From positions 3,286,001 to 3,350,000 of the forward strand of contig NZ_JBDFMH010000001.1 in assembly GCF_047238125.1 (NCBI RefSeq): a stretch of DNA of 64,000 nucleotides, given 5' to 3'. The notes below the pieces were generated by a model, which saw only the letters and a program-made list of their open reading frames with translations, did no database searches and was not told where the DNA came from. Position 1 is the first letter of the stretch; each line of letters begins with the position of its first letter. This document shows, one piece after another, positions 33,639 to 43,268 of this stretch. Made by a program: the position numbers and the translations under genes. This stretch comes from JBDFMH01 sp047238125 (GTDB lineage: Bacteria > Pseudomonadota > Alphaproteobacteria > Sphingomonadales > Sphingomonadaceae).

Positions 33639-35477
33639 ATGGCGGGGTTCACACGGCGCGAGGCGGTCGCAGGGGCGGGCGCGGCGCTGATCGCGGCGGA
33701 GGCCGTGGCGCAGGCGCCCGCGCGCAAGCCGGTGCCGTGCGCGATCGCGCAGCCGATGGGTGCAATCGCGAACCGGCTGCTGGATCATGCCCGCGAGATC
33801 GCGGTCTATAACGGCACCGCGGGCGCTCTGGACGGCGGCGCGCATGCGCGGGCGATGGACGACCATTCACCCGCGGGGGATGCTGCATGGCGGGCCGCGC
33901 TGGCGACGGCGGAGCGGGACTTGGCCGCCTTGGCCTGCGTCGGCGACGATCGCGGTGCGCTGCATCTGACCGTGGCGCGCGCGGTGGTGGGGCAGGGCAC
34001 GGCATCGGCGGCGATCCGCTACGGCCGGCCCAACCCGTTCTGGTATTCCGGCCATATCCCCTATGTGGTGAGCCAGGTGGCGGGGCCGCATATCGACGTG
34101 CCCAACGCGATGGTGGCGCAGCAATCGCTGGCGACGCCGGCGGCGATCGACGCCTGGATTGCGAAGCTGGACGGGTTCGACACGGGATTTGCCGGCGTGA
34201 TCGAAAAGCTGCGCGCCGACGAGGCTGCCGGCTGCCGGCCACCGGCCGTGACGATCGCGAAGGCGATCCCGGTCTGCACCGCATTTGGCGAGGGGCGGGC
34301 GGAGGATCATCCGCTGATCGTGGCGCTGCGCGAGCGCACGGCGGCAGCGGGCATCGACAGCCGGATCCGCTCTGCGGCCGAGCGCCGGGCGATCACCGCG
34401 CTCGATCGGCGCGCGCGACCGGCGCTGGCCCGGCTCGGCGATCAGCTGCGCGACATGCTGCCGCGCGGCCGGACCGAAGCCGGGCTGTGGGCGCAGCCGG
34501 ATGGCGATGCGCTCTACGCGATCAACGTGCGCAACCTGGGCGATACGCCGCGCAGCCCGCAGGACGTGCATCGCATCGGCCTGAACGAAGTCTCTCGGAT
34601 CAGCGCGCAGATGGATGCGCTGCTGCGGCGGGAGGGGCTGACCCGCGGCGGAGTCGGCCCGCGGATGGAGGCGCTGGCGAAGCGCCCCGGCCAGATCTGG
34701 CCTGACAGCGACGCCGGGCGGGCCGCGCTGCTCGACCATCTGCGCGGGCTGGTGCGCGCGGCCGAGGCGCAGCAGCCGCAATTCCTGCCGGCTGGGCTGG
34801 TGCCGGAGGCGTCGCTCGAAGTGCGCCGCGTACCGCCCGCCAGCCAGGCCGGCGCGCCCGGCGGTTATTATGACGGGCCGTCCCTCGATGGATCGCGGCC
34901 GGGCATCTACTGGATCAACCTGCGCGACATGAGCGCGGTGCCGAAGCTGGGGCTGCCGACGCTGAGCTATCATGAAGGCGTGCCTGGCCATCACACGCAG
35001 GGTGCGATCGCGACCGCGCTTGGCGAGGCACCGCTGCTGCTCCGCCTTGCCAGCTTCAACGCCTATCAGGAAGGCTGGGCGCTCTATGCCGAGCGGCTGA
35101 TGGCAGAGCGCGGCGCCTATCGCGGCGATCGGCCGGGCGATCTGGGCCGGTTGCAGGCCGAGCTGTTCCGTGCCTGCCGGCTGGTGGTGGATACCGGCAT
35201 CCACGCGCTGCGCTGGGAACCGGCGCGCGCGATCGCGTTCATGGCGGAGAAGACAGGCAATCCGGTGGGCGAGGTTACCGCGGAGATCGAGCGCTACATG
35301 GCCTGGCCGGGGCAGGCGCTGGGCTACAAGCTGGGCCAGCTGCGGCTGCTGGAACTGCGGGCCGCCGCCCGGCGGCGCAAGGGCAAGCGTTTCTCGCTGA
35401 AGGCGTTCCACGGCGCCGTACTCGGCAATGGCGCGATGCCGCTGGATCTGGTGGAAAGGGCGGTGGGGGAAGTGTGA
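33639..35477 (+). CDS. DUF885-family exported protein, putative metallopeptidase
   Basis: A 612-residue protein. The N terminus MAGFTRREAVAGAGAALIAAE is a likely Tat signal (TRREAV), so it is probably exported folded. The family motif YHEGVPGHHTQG is present near residue 445; it contains the HE..PGHH metal-binding pattern. DUF885 proteins are predicted zinc-dependent peptidases but substrates are mostly unknown. AGGGAGACAGGG precedes the ATG. Confidence 0.88.
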   Translation: MAGFTRREAVAGAGAALIAAEAVAQAPARKPVPCAIAQPMGAIANRLLDHAREIAVYNGTAGALDGGAHARAMDDHSPAGDAAWRAALATAERDLAALACVGDDRGALHLTVARAVVGQGTASAAIRYGRPNPFWYSGHIPYVVSQVAGPHIDVPNAMVAQQSLATPAAIDAWIAKLDGFDTGFAGVIEKLRADEAAGCRPPAVTIAKAIPVCTAFGEGRAEDHPLIVALRERTAAAGIDSRIRSAAERRAITALDRRARPALARLGDQLRDMLPRGRTEAGLWAQPDGDALYAINVRNLGDTPRSPQDVHRIGLNEVSRISAQMDALLRREGLTRGGVGPRMEALAKRPGQIWPDSDAGRAALLDHLRGLVRAAEAQQPQFLPAGLVPEASLEVRRVPPASQAGAPGGYYDGPSLDGSRPGIYWINLRDMSAVPKLGLPTLSYHEGVPGHHTQGAIATALGEAPLLLRLASFNAYQEGWALYAERLMAERGAYRGDRPGDLGRLQAELFRACRLVVDTGIHALRWEPARAIAFMAEKTGNPVGEVTAEIERYMAWPGQALGYKLGQLRLLELRAAARRRKGKRFSLKAFHGAVLGNGAMPLDLVERAVGEV

Positions 35478-35485
35478 TATGGTCC

Positions 35486-35624
35486 GTCGCCCCTGCGCAG
35501 GCAGGGGCCCATCGCTGTCTGGTGTGGTGAAACCGTTGATCCGGTGATCTGACGACAGGTCAGCCACCAGCGGGATCGCGTGGCAAACGACAGAGCCATG
35601 CGCCCCTGCCTGCGCAGGCGCGAC
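35486..35624. repeat. Inverted pair of 27-bp repeat arms between DUF885 and ispE genes
   Basis: The 27-bp arm at 35486-35512 (core CCCTGCGCAGGCAGGGGC) matches the reverse complement of 35598-35624 in 25 of 27 positions. Each arm is itself partly palindromic. It occupies most of the 150-base gap at the convergent 3' ends of the two genes, where it may act as a bidirectional stem-loop. Confidence 0.8.
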
Positions 35625-35627
35625 GGG

Positions 35628-36437
35628 TTAGCGGATGCGGGTTGCCATGCGCCACCATTCGGCCGGCAGGGCGGCGGCTGCGGAGTCGCGTGTCGGGTTG
35701 TCCGCGAACAGCGCGAAGCAGGTCGCGCCCGATCCTGACATCCGGACCAGCCGGACGCCGGATTGGGCGGCGAGCCGGGCGAGCATTTCGGCGATCTCCG
35801 GCACGAGCGCGCGCGCGGGGGCTTCGAGATCGTTGCGCCAGCCGGCGGGGTGCTGCGGATCGAGCGGGCCACAGTCCACCCCGTCCCAGCCGGCGAACAC
35901 CGGCCCGGTCGCGAGCGGGATGCGCGGATTGACGAGCAGCAGGGGGGTGCCTTCGAACCCGTTTGGCCGAGGCTCCAGATCGTCGCCGCGGCCGCTGCCC
36001 CAGGCGCTGACCGATGCCAGGCAGGCGGGCACGTCCGCGCCCAGATCACGCGCGATTGCCGCCACGCGCGGATCGGCGGGATCGAGGTGCCAGAGCCGAC
36101 AGAGCACGCGCAGCGCCGCGGCGGCATCAGCCGAACCGCCGCCGATGCCCGATGCCACCGGCAGGCGCTTGTCCAGCACCATCGCCGCACCAGCCGATAT
36201 CGCGAACGCGGTCCGCAGGTCTCGCGCCGCGCGCAGCACCAGATTGTCGTTATCGATCGCGCCGCCATGTTCGCCGGTCACGGAAAGCGTGAGATCAGCG
36301 GCGGCGGCGGCCTCCAGCCGATCGCCATCCTCGGCGAAGGCGAACAGCGTCTCCAGCGCATGATAGCCATCGGCCCGCCGCGCACGCACGTGCAGCGCAA
36401 GGTTGATCTTGGCGTAGGCCGTTTCCGTCAGGCGCAT
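35628..36437 (-). CDS. ispE: 4-diphosphocytidyl-2-C-methyl-D-erythritol kinase
   Basis: IspE phosphorylates CDP-methylerythritol in the MEP isoprenoid pathway. The 269-residue protein has the GHMP kinase features: AYAKINLALHV, PVASGIGGGSADAAAAL (ATP loop) and RMSGSGATCFALF. ATG at 36437 gives the usual start (MRLTETAYAKIN). It follows the TPR gene by 8 nt on the same strand. Confidence 0.95.
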   Translation of the reverse strand: MRLTETAYAKINLALHVRARRADGYHALETLFAFAEDGDRLEAAAAADLTLSVTGEHGGAIDNDNLVLRAARDLRTAFAISAGAAMVLDKRLPVASGIGGGSADAAAALRVLCRLWHLDPADPRVAAIARDLGADVPACLASVSAWGSGRGDDLEPRPNGFEGTPLLLVNPRIPLATGPVFAGWDGVDCGPLDPQHPAGWRNDLEAPARALVPEIAEMLARLAAQSGVRLVRMSGSGATCFALFADNPTRDSAAAALPAEWWRMATRIR

Positions 36438-36445
36438 CGATGCGG

Positions 36446-38098
36446 TCAGGGCGCGGCCGTGGCCTTGGTGAGCCCGGTATCGAGCTTGGCGCGGATGCGG
36501 CCCGCATCCTTGGCTTCGGCATAGACCAGCGCCGCGTTCCAGGCGTGACGGGCGTCGATGCGGCGGCCGGCGGTCCAGTAGGCGTCGCCGAGATGCTCGT
36601 TCATCGTCGTGTCGCCCGGCTCGCGCGAGACCGCGCGTTCCAGCGTCTCGATCGCCTTGGGCACGTCGCCGCGGATGAAATAGGCCCAACCGAGCGAATC
36701 GGTGATCGAGGCATCGTCCGGGCTGAGCGCGGATGCCTTTTCGATCAGCTTCTCGGCTTCCGCCAGATTCTCGCGCCGTTCAAGCTGCGCATAGCCGAGG
36801 TAGTTGAGCACTACCGCCTGGTCGGGCGCCAGATTGGCGGCGCGTTCCAGCGCAGCCTTGGCCGGGCCCCAGTCCTCGGCCTGCTCGAGTGCGCCGCCCT
36901 GCTGCAACAGCGTCGCCCACAAGCCATTTTTCGCGGGATCGGCTTCCGCCAGAGCAACCGCGCGGCCATAGGCCTGGGCGGCGGCGCGATGATCGCCCAG
37001 TTCGGAGCGGAGATCGCCCACGCGGCTCCAGTCGTCCACGGTCGCGCCGCTTTGGGCGGCGCGGGCCTCGGCCTCGGCAAGCGCGGTCTTCTGTTCGCCT
37101 TTCTTGACCAGCAACTGCAGCCGGGCGGCGCGTGCCGAGCCGGCGAACGGATCGTCGGCGGCGACATTGCCGATCGCCGCCAGCGCGGCATCATGATGGT
37201 CGCCCGCGGTCAGCAGCTCGCTCGTCACCAGCCAGGTCTCGGCATTCTCGGGCGCGAGGAAGGTGGCGAGTCGGGCGAGCGTCAGCGCGAGCGGAGTCAC
37301 GCGTTCGCGGTTCACATCGATCGCCACGCGGGTGAAAAGTTCGGCAATGCCGGCAGCGGCAGTATCGACCGGGGCGGGCAGCCTGCGCCGGGCGGTCAGC
37401 AGTGCACGGCCCGCTTCCAGCGCAGGCTCGTCACCCGCAATCAGCATCAGCGCTTCGTCGCGCCGGCGCTTGTCGGCCAGCCGCGCGGCCGCCGCCAACC
37501 GGAGCCGGGTGGATCGGCCGCCGGCGCTTCCGGCCTGGGCGCGGATCGCGGCGATCCCGTCATCCCACTTGCCCTGCGCAATCAGGATCAGCGCGCGATG
37601 TTCGGCCGCATAGGCCCTGGCGAGCGCACTGGGCCCGGCATCGACCGCGGCGATCGGATCGCGCGATTTCGATCCGTAAGCGATCCAGCCGCGCAGCACC
37701 GGCACCATGAAGGCGAACACGTCATCCTGCGCGATCCGATCGACCGTGGTGCTGGCGCGCTTCCAGTCGCGGGTGGTGACAGCCTCGCTCAGCAGCAGCA
37801 GCCGGCCATCGGGCGGAAGCAGGTCGCGCGCATCCAGCACCCGCGCGGCGCGCACCGCCAGCGCGCGGTCGCCCGCCAGCATGGCCTGGCGATAGGCGCG
37901 GATCGCCAGAACCTCGTCGCCCGGGCTGGCAGCCAGCGCGGCGCCATAGCCGGCAGCGGCGGCATCGACCAGGCCGGCGGCATCGGCGGCGCGGGCACGC
38001 ACATAGCGCTGGATCGCGGTGCGATCGTCGAGCGCCGGGGTCGATGCGATCGCGGCGCCGGCGGTCGACAGCAGCAGGGCGGCTAGGATCAGTCTCAT
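36446..38098 (-). CDS. TPR-repeat protein, probably exported or membrane-associated
   Basis: A 550-residue protein with a signal-type N terminus (MRLILAALLLSTAGAAIAS) followed by many helical repeat pairs of TPR type, e.g. AKAALERAANLAPDQAVVLNYLGYAQLERR and SITDSLGWAYFIRGDVPKAIETLERA by position. Its role is unknown; homologues in this position before ispE are common in sphingomonads. It is upstream of ispE by 8 nt and downstream of the ETF-QO gene by 71 nt with a strong hairpin between. Confidence 0.85.
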   Translation of the reverse strand: MRLILAALLLSTAGAAIASTPALDDRTAIQRYVRARAADAAGLVDAAAAGYGAALAASPGDEVLAIRAYRQAMLAGDRALAVRAARVLDARDLLPPDGRLLLLSEAVTTRDWKRASTTVDRIAQDDVFAFMVPVLRGWIAYGSKSRDPIAAVDAGPSALARAYAAEHRALILIAQGKWDDGIAAIRAQAGSAGGRSTRLRLAAAARLADKRRRDEALMLIAGDEPALEAGRALLTARRRLPAPVDTAAAGIAELFTRVAIDVNRERVTPLALTLARLATFLAPENAETWLVTSELLTAGDHHDAALAAIGNVAADDPFAGSARAARLQLLVKKGEQKTALAEAEARAAQSGATVDDWSRVGDLRSELGDHRAAAQAYGRAVALAEADPAKNGLWATLLQQGGALEQAEDWGPAKAALERAANLAPDQAVVLNYLGYAQLERRENLAEAEKLIEKASALSPDDASITDSLGWAYFIRGDVPKAIETLERAVSREPGDTTMNEHLGDAYWTAGRRIDARHAWNAALVYAEAKDAGRIRAKLDTGLTKATAAP

Positions 38099-38118
38099 GC
38101 TGCGAAGGTAACGCCAAA

Positions 38119-38148
38119 GCGGGCGGGGGGAAGCGGATCCCCGCCCGC
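38119..38148. repeat. Perfect 10-bp hairpin between ETF-QO and TPR genes
   Basis: GCGGGCGGGG (38119-38128) pairs with CCCCGCCCGC (38139-38148) across a 10-nt loop. It is located in the 71-base gap on the transcript. There is no T-run, so it may be an mRNA stability element rather than a terminator. Confidence 0.6.
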
Positions 38149-38169
38149 GCCCGCCCGCGCTCGTGCCGA

Positions 38170-39819
38170 TCACATGTTCGGATAATTTGGTCCGCCGCCG
38201 CCTTCGGGGACGACCCAGTTGATGTTCTGGGTCGGATCCTTGATGTCGCAGGTCTTGCAGTGGACGCAGTTCTGCGCGTTGATCTGCAGTTTGGGATCGC
38301 CGGTTTCCTGGCCCACAATCTCGTACACGCCGGCCGGGCAATAGCGCTGCTCGGGCGCGTCATAGAGCGCGAGATTGACGTCGATCGGCACCGACGCATC
38401 CTTCAGCGTCAGGTGGACGGGCTGGTCTTCCTCATGATTGGTGTTCGACAGGAACACCGACGAGAGCCGGTCAAAAGTCAGCTTGCCATCGGGCTTGGGG
38501 TAGGCGGGCTTCTTCACCAGATCCTTGCGCCACAGCGTCTCGTTATCGCGGTGATGCTTCATCGTGATCGGCAGGCCGATGCCCAGCTGACGCATCCACA
38601 TATCCGCACCGGCGACGATCGTGCCGACCGTGCCGCCAAACTTGGCAACAGCGGGCTCGACGTTGCGGACCTTCTTAAGCTCGGTCGCGATCCAGCTGGC
38701 TTCCAGCGTTTCCGGATAGCTCGACAGCTCGTCGCCGCTGCGTTCGGCAGTGACAGCGCCGAAGGCGGCCTCGGCGGCCAGCATCCCCGATTTCATCGCG
38801 GTATGGCTGCCCTTGATGCGCGGCACGTTCACGAAGCCCGCCGAACAGCCGATCAGCGCGCCGCCGGGGAAGACGAGCTTCGGCACCGACTGCCAGCCGC
38901 CCTCGTTGATCGCGCGCGCGCCATAGGAGACGCGGCGGCCGCCTTCGAGGATCGCGCGGATCTCGGGATGGAGCTTCCAGCGCTGGAACTCGTCGAACGG
39001 CGAGAGGTGCGGGTTCGAATAGGACAGCGCGACCACGAAACCGATCGCGACCTGATTGTTCTCCTGGTGATAGAGGAAGCCGCCGCCCCAGGCATCGCTG
39101 AGCGGCCAGCCCTGGGTGTGGATCACGCGACCGGGGACGTGCTTGGCGGGATCGATATCCCATAGCTCCTTCAGGCCGATGCCGTAGACCTGCGGCTCGC
39201 AATTGACCTCGAGATCGAACTGGCTCTTCAGCTGCTTGGTGAGATGGCCGCGCGCGCCTTCGGCGAAGAAGGTGTATTTCGCATGCAGCTCCATACCGGG
39301 CTGGTAATCCGGCTTGTGGGTGCCGTCGCGCGCCACGCCCATGTCGCCAGTGGCGACGCCCTTCACCGAGCCATCTTCGTTATAGAGAATTTCGGCCGCG
39401 GCGAAGCCGGGGAAGATCTCGACCCCCAGCGCCTCGGCCTGGCCGCCCAGCCAGCGGCACAGATTGCCGAGCGAGCAGGTGTAGGTGCCCTTGTTGTTCA
39501 TGAAGGGCGGCATCATCAGATGCGGCAGATCGAACTTCTTGCCCTCGGTCAGCACCCAGTGGTGATTTTCGACGACGGGCACGGTCAGCGGGGTGCCCAT
39601 CTCCTTCCAGTCGGGGAACAGCTCGTCCATCGCGATCGGATCGATCACCGCGCCGGACAGGATGTGGGCGCCGACCTCCGACCCCTTCTCGAGCACGCAG
39701 ACCGCGATCTCCGATCCGGCGTCGGCAGCCAGTTGTTTGAGCCGGATCGCCGCAGCCATGCCCGCCGGGCCGGCCCCCACGATCACGACATCATAGGCCA
39801 TCGATTCACGGTCGGGCAT
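38170..39819 (-). CDS. Electron transfer flavoprotein-ubiquinone oxidoreductase
   Basis: A 549-residue membrane-associated enzyme passing electrons from ETF to ubiquinone in fatty-acid and amino-acid oxidation. Seen: FAD site VVIVGAGPAGMAAAIRL, C-terminal 4Fe-4S cysteines (RYCPAGVYEI and NCVHCKTCDIKDP), and internal substrate/membrane segments in the usual order. ATG at 39819 (MPDRESMAYD) has GGAAGG about 8 nt upstream; ATG at 39834 is an alternative. Divergent from the UDG-like gene. Confidence 0.95.
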   Translation of the reverse strand: MPDRESMAYDVVIVGAGPAGMAAAIRLKQLAADAGSEIAVCVLEKGSEVGAHILSGAVIDPIAMDELFPDWKEMGTPLTVPVVENHHWVLTEGKKFDLPHLMMPPFMNNKGTYTCSLGNLCRWLGGQAEALGVEIFPGFAAAEILYNEDGSVKGVATGDMGVARDGTHKPDYQPGMELHAKYTFFAEGARGHLTKQLKSQFDLEVNCEPQVYGIGLKELWDIDPAKHVPGRVIHTQGWPLSDAWGGGFLYHQENNQVAIGFVVALSYSNPHLSPFDEFQRWKLHPEIRAILEGGRRVSYGARAINEGGWQSVPKLVFPGGALIGCSAGFVNVPRIKGSHTAMKSGMLAAEAAFGAVTAERSGDELSSYPETLEASWIATELKKVRNVEPAVAKFGGTVGTIVAGADMWMRQLGIGLPITMKHHRDNETLWRKDLVKKPAYPKPDGKLTFDRLSSVFLSNTNHEEDQPVHLTLKDASVPIDVNLALYDAPEQRYCPAGVYEIVGQETGDPKLQINAQNCVHCKTCDIKDPTQNINWVVPEGGGGPNYPNM

Positions 39820-39925
39820 CGTCAAACCTTCCATATCAGTCCGCTCGTCGCTTGGGACGAACGCTCCGCCACGATGCCGGTGCCCGCTGATTGACCCTGT
39901 CGTCAACCTCGCACTCTATGCGAGG

Positions 39926-40639
39926 ATGCGGGTGGGGTATCTCGACGGACTGGGGGCCGAGGCGTTGAGCGTGCTCGGCTGGTGGCAGGAAGCCGGCGTC
40001 GACACGCTGGTCGAAGACGCGCCGCGCGACTGGCTGGCGCGCGCGCCGAGCGCCGCGCCGGCATCCGCGGAAGCGCCTGCCGCGCCGGTTCCGGCGGCGC
40101 TGCCCAAGACGCGCGAGGCGCTGATCGCGTGGCTGGCGGATGCGGCGAACCTGCCGGCGCTGGGCCCACGCCGGATCGCGCCTGCCGGTGATCCGGCGAG
40201 CGCGCTGATGATCCTGGCCGACATGCCCGACCCCGACGACCGCGAAACCCTGTTCGAAGGGCGGGCGGGGCAGCTGTTCGATGCGATCCTGGCGGCGATC
40301 AGCATGGATCGGAGCAGCATCTACCTGGCCGCACTGTGCCCCGCGCGACCGGCGGGTGGGCGGCTGGCCGCAGAGATCGCCGCACCGTTGGCGGAAGCGG
40401 CGCGCGCGCATGTCGCTGCGGTTGCGCCAAAGGCACTGCTACTGTTCGGCCGGGAAGCCGGCGCGGCTTTCGGCCTGTCCGCCGCACCGGGGCGGCGGAA
40501 TTTACAGTCTGTTAACCATTCGCGCGGCACCACGGCCGCGATCGTCACACATCATCCGCGCATGATGATCGGCCAGCCTGCCCGCAAGGCGGACGCATGG
40601 GCCGACATCAGTGCGCTGATCGGGGAGATGAAGCGGTGA
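39926..40639 (+). CDS. Degenerate uracil-DNA glycosylase superfamily protein
   Basis: A 237-residue protein with the overall order of family-4-like UDGs: ALMILADMPDPDD in the position of the first (GExPG) motif, FDAILAAISMDRSSIYLAAL, and VTHHPRMM in the position of the H-motif. The four Fe-S cysteines of family 4 are missing and the first motif is altered, so catalytic activity is doubtful. The N-terminal 60 residues are Ala/Pro-rich. It overlaps the lytic transglycosylase start (GTGA). Confidence 0.75.
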   Translation: MRVGYLDGLGAEALSVLGWWQEAGVDTLVEDAPRDWLARAPSAAPASAEAPAAPVPAALPKTREALIAWLADAANLPALGPRRIAPAGDPASALMILADMPDPDDRETLFEGRAGQLFDAILAAISMDRSSIYLAALCPARPAGGRLAAEIAAPLAEAARAHVAAVAPKALLLFGREAGAAFGLSAAPGRRNLQSVNHSRGTTAAIVTHHPRMMIGQPARKADAWADISALIGEMKR

Positions 40640-42459
40640 AGCGTCTTGCCATGCCGATCGCGGGCCTTGCCTGCGCAGCGATCGCCACTCCGGCGCTGGC
40701 CATCGAGGCGAGCGCGCCGGTGGGCTTTGCCATGCAGCCACGGGCCGTGCTGCCGACCCTGGCGCGGCCCGCGCCGACGCCCGCCGCCGCTGCCGCCGCG
40801 CGCGCGAAGCTGCCGGCCCAGCTGAGCGCCGAGCAGCGCGAAGCCTATCGCGCGGTGTTCGCCGCGATCCGCGAATCGCGGTGGAGCGATGCGGCCGCGC
40901 GTCTCGATGCGATGCCGGCCGGCCCGCTGCACGCAGTGGCGCGCGCCGAGCTTTATCTGGCCAAGGGATCGCCGAAGGTCGAGCTGGAGCCGCTGATCGC
41001 CGCGATCAGCGCCGCGCCCGATCTGCCGCAGGCGCAGCAGCTGGCGCGGCTGGCTGCGACGCGCGGCGCGACCGAACTGCCGGTGCTGCCCAGCGAACGC
41101 GCGCTGGTGCGGATGGCCGGCGCCCCCAAGCGCAGCAGCGCACGATCGACGCGCAGCGACGCGGTGGCGGCGGCGCTGTCCGCCCGCGTCATTCCACTGA
41201 TCAAGGACGACCGGCCAAGCGAGGCCGAAGCGCTGCTGGATGCCGCCGCGGCCGATCTTTCCGGCGATGCGCGCACCGAATGGCAACAGCGCATCGCCTG
41301 GTCCTATTTCCTGACCGGCGACGATGCGAATGCCCGCCGGCTGGCCGGGATCGCGCAGAAGGGCTTTGGCGAATGGGCCGTGCAGGCCGACTGGGTGGCC
41401 GGGCTGGCGGCGTGGCGCGCGCGCGACTGCGATGCCGCGGGGCAGGCCTTTACCGCAGTGGCATCGCGCGCGCGCGACAGCGAGATGACGGCGGCCGGCC
41501 TGTTCTGGGCGGCGCGTGCGGACATGGCGTGCGGCCGGCCGCAGAATGTGCAGCCGCGGCTGCGCACTGCGGCGCGGATGGACGAGACCTTCTACGGCCT
41601 GCTCGCCAATGCCGCGCTCGGCCGCAAGCTGCCAGCAGATGCCGGGCGCTTCGACCTGACCGGCGCCGATTGGGCGCGGGTCGAGCGGCGTACCAATCTG
41701 AAGACCGCGATCGCATTGTCCGAAGTGGGCGAGGGTGCGCTGGCGCAGGAGCTGATCCGCCATCAGGCGCGGATCGGCGACGGCAGCGATCACGAGGCGC
41801 TGCTGCACCTGGCGGCGGCGCTGGAGCTGCCCGCGACGCAGATCTGGCTGGCGCAGAACGGCCCGGCCGGCACCCGGCTTTCGGCGGCGGCGCGCTATCC
41901 CGCGCCGGGCTGGACGCCGCAGGGCGGATGGCGCGTCGACAAGGCGCTGATCCTTGCGCACGCGCTGCAGGAATCGCAGTTCCGGATCGATGCCGTCAGC
42001 CATGCCGGCGCGCGCGGGCTGATGCAGATCATGCCCGGCACCGCACAGCTGATCGCCAAGCGCAAGGGAGAGACGGTGGGCCGGCTGAACGAGCCGGCGC
42101 TGAACTTCGAATATGGCCAGAGCTATCTGGAACAGCTGCGCGACTATTCGGGCACCGGCGGGCTGCTGCCCAAGGTGATCGCGGCCTATAATGCCGGGCC
42201 GGGATCAGTGCAGAAATGGAACGAGCGCGGCCGCAATCTGAGCGATCCGCTGCTGTTCATCGAGGCGATCCCGTTCGTCGAGACGCGCGCCTATGTGGCG
42301 ATCGTGCTCAGGAACTACTGGATGTACCAGCGCCAGCTGGGCCAGGAATCGGCCAGCATGGCAGCGATGGCGCAGGGCATGTGGCCGCGCTTCCCCGGCC
42401 TACCGGGCAAGACGGCGCTTCGGCTGGACGGGGTCGGCGCGACCGCGAGCGCGGATTGA
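40636..42459 (+). CDS. Soluble lytic transglycosylase (GH23)
   Basis: A 607-residue periplasmic enzyme that cleaves peptidoglycan with formation of anhydromuramic ends. Start is GTG 40636, followed by a signal peptide (KRLAMPIAGLACAAIATPALA by position). The long helical middle section resembles the ring domain of Slt70. The C-terminal catalytic domain has LQESQFRIDAVSHAGARGLM by position (catalytic Glu446) and IAAYNAGPGSVQKW. It is coupled by 4-nt overlap to the UDG-like gene. Confidence 0.93.
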   Translation: MKRLAMPIAGLACAAIATPALAIEASAPVGFAMQPRAVLPTLARPAPTPAAAAAARAKLPAQLSAEQREAYRAVFAAIRESRWSDAAARLDAMPAGPLHAVARAELYLAKGSPKVELEPLIAAISAAPDLPQAQQLARLAATRGATELPVLPSERALVRMAGAPKRSSARSTRSDAVAAALSARVIPLIKDDRPSEAEALLDAAAADLSGDARTEWQQRIAWSYFLTGDDANARRLAGIAQKGFGEWAVQADWVAGLAAWRARDCDAAGQAFTAVASRARDSEMTAAGLFWAARADMACGRPQNVQPRLRTAARMDETFYGLLANAALGRKLPADAGRFDLTGADWARVERRTNLKTAIALSEVGEGALAQELIRHQARIGDGSDHEALLHLAAALELPATQIWLAQNGPAGTRLSAAARYPAPGWTPQGGWRVDKALILAHALQESQFRIDAVSHAGARGLMQIMPGTAQLIAKRKGETVGRLNEPALNFEYGQSYLEQLRDYSGTGGLLPKVIAAYNAGPGSVQKWNERGRNLSDPLLFIEAIPFVETRAYVAIVLRNYWMYQRQLGQESASMAAMAQGMWPRFPGLPGKTALRLDGVGATASAD

Positions 42460-42607
42460 TAGAGAACCAGATCGGATAATTATAACACGGAAGTATTGCC
42501 AAGTAGGATTTCGAAGCAGATGAGGAGCGTGCGCTCTTTCTCATCGTGATTCGATTTGCCCGGCAGTGCTGCCTATGCCGCCGCACGGTCGCGGGGTAAG
42601 GCGGGCC

Positions 42608-43135
42608 ATGCCGATCGACGAAAGCCGCCCGTTCATTCCGGTCCGCATTGCGGTGCTGACCATATCCGACACACGCGGGCCGGAGGACGACCGATCGGGC
42701 GATACGCTGGTCGAGCGGCTGACGACGGCGGGGCATGTGCTGGCCGATCGCGCGATCGTGCGCGACGATGCCGAGCTGATCGTGGCGCGGCTGCACGGCT
42801 GGATCGAGGACGCCCAGGTCGATGTCGTGATCTCCACCGGCGGCACCGGCGTGACCGGGCGCGACGTGACGCCGGAAGCCTTTGCCCGCGTCTGGGACAA
42901 GCAGATCGAGGGCTTCGGCGAGCTGTTCCGCTGGCTGAGCTACCAGACGATCGGCACCTCCACGATCCAGTCGCGCGCCTGCGCGGGGGTGGCGCGGGGC
43001 ACCTATCTGTTCGCGCTGCCGGGATCGACCGGCGCGGTGAAGGACGGCTGGGATGGCATCCTGGCGAGCCAGCTCGACAGCCGCCACCGGCCCTGCAACT
43101 TCGTCGAGCTGATGCCGCGACTGCAGGAGCGCTGA
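42608..43135 (+). CDS. moaB: Molybdenum cofactor protein MoaB/MogA family
   Basis: A 175-residue protein that adenylates molybdopterin or is a MoaB homologue of that fold. Seen: VLTISDTRGPEDDRSGDTL, VVISTGGTGVTGRDVTPEA and FALPGSTGAVKDGW. ATG at 42608 with AAGG about 6 nt upstream. It stands alone 148 bases after the transglycosylase. Confidence 0.9.
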   Translation: MPIDESRPFIPVRIAVLTISDTRGPEDDRSGDTLVERLTTAGHVLADRAIVRDDAELIVARLHGWIEDAQVDVVISTGGTGVTGRDVTPEAFARVWDKQIEGFGELFRWLSYQTIGTSTIQSRACAGVARGTYLFALPGSTGAVKDGWDGILASQLDSRHRPCNFVELMPRLQER

Positions 43136-43268
43136 TCAGGCGCCGCCGACCCGAGGTGGCGTTAGGCCCGCAACGCTATCATGTTGTGATGCGGCAGGCG
43201 TTCGCGTGCCGGCCGCCATCTCCACCATGACTGCCTCGATCCCCCTCCCCGTGCCGGGAGGAGAGCTG

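Noticed and set aside
36440..38086. 548-codon plus-strand frame opposite the TPR gene
   Set aside because: Antisense shadow; the minus-strand frame has a signal peptide and TPR repeats, the plus-strand product has neither domains nor a ribosome site.
42460..42607. Possible terminator GAGCG...CGCTC with T-rich sequence after the lytic transglycosylase
   Set aside because: The stem is only about five pairs and the T-run is interrupted.
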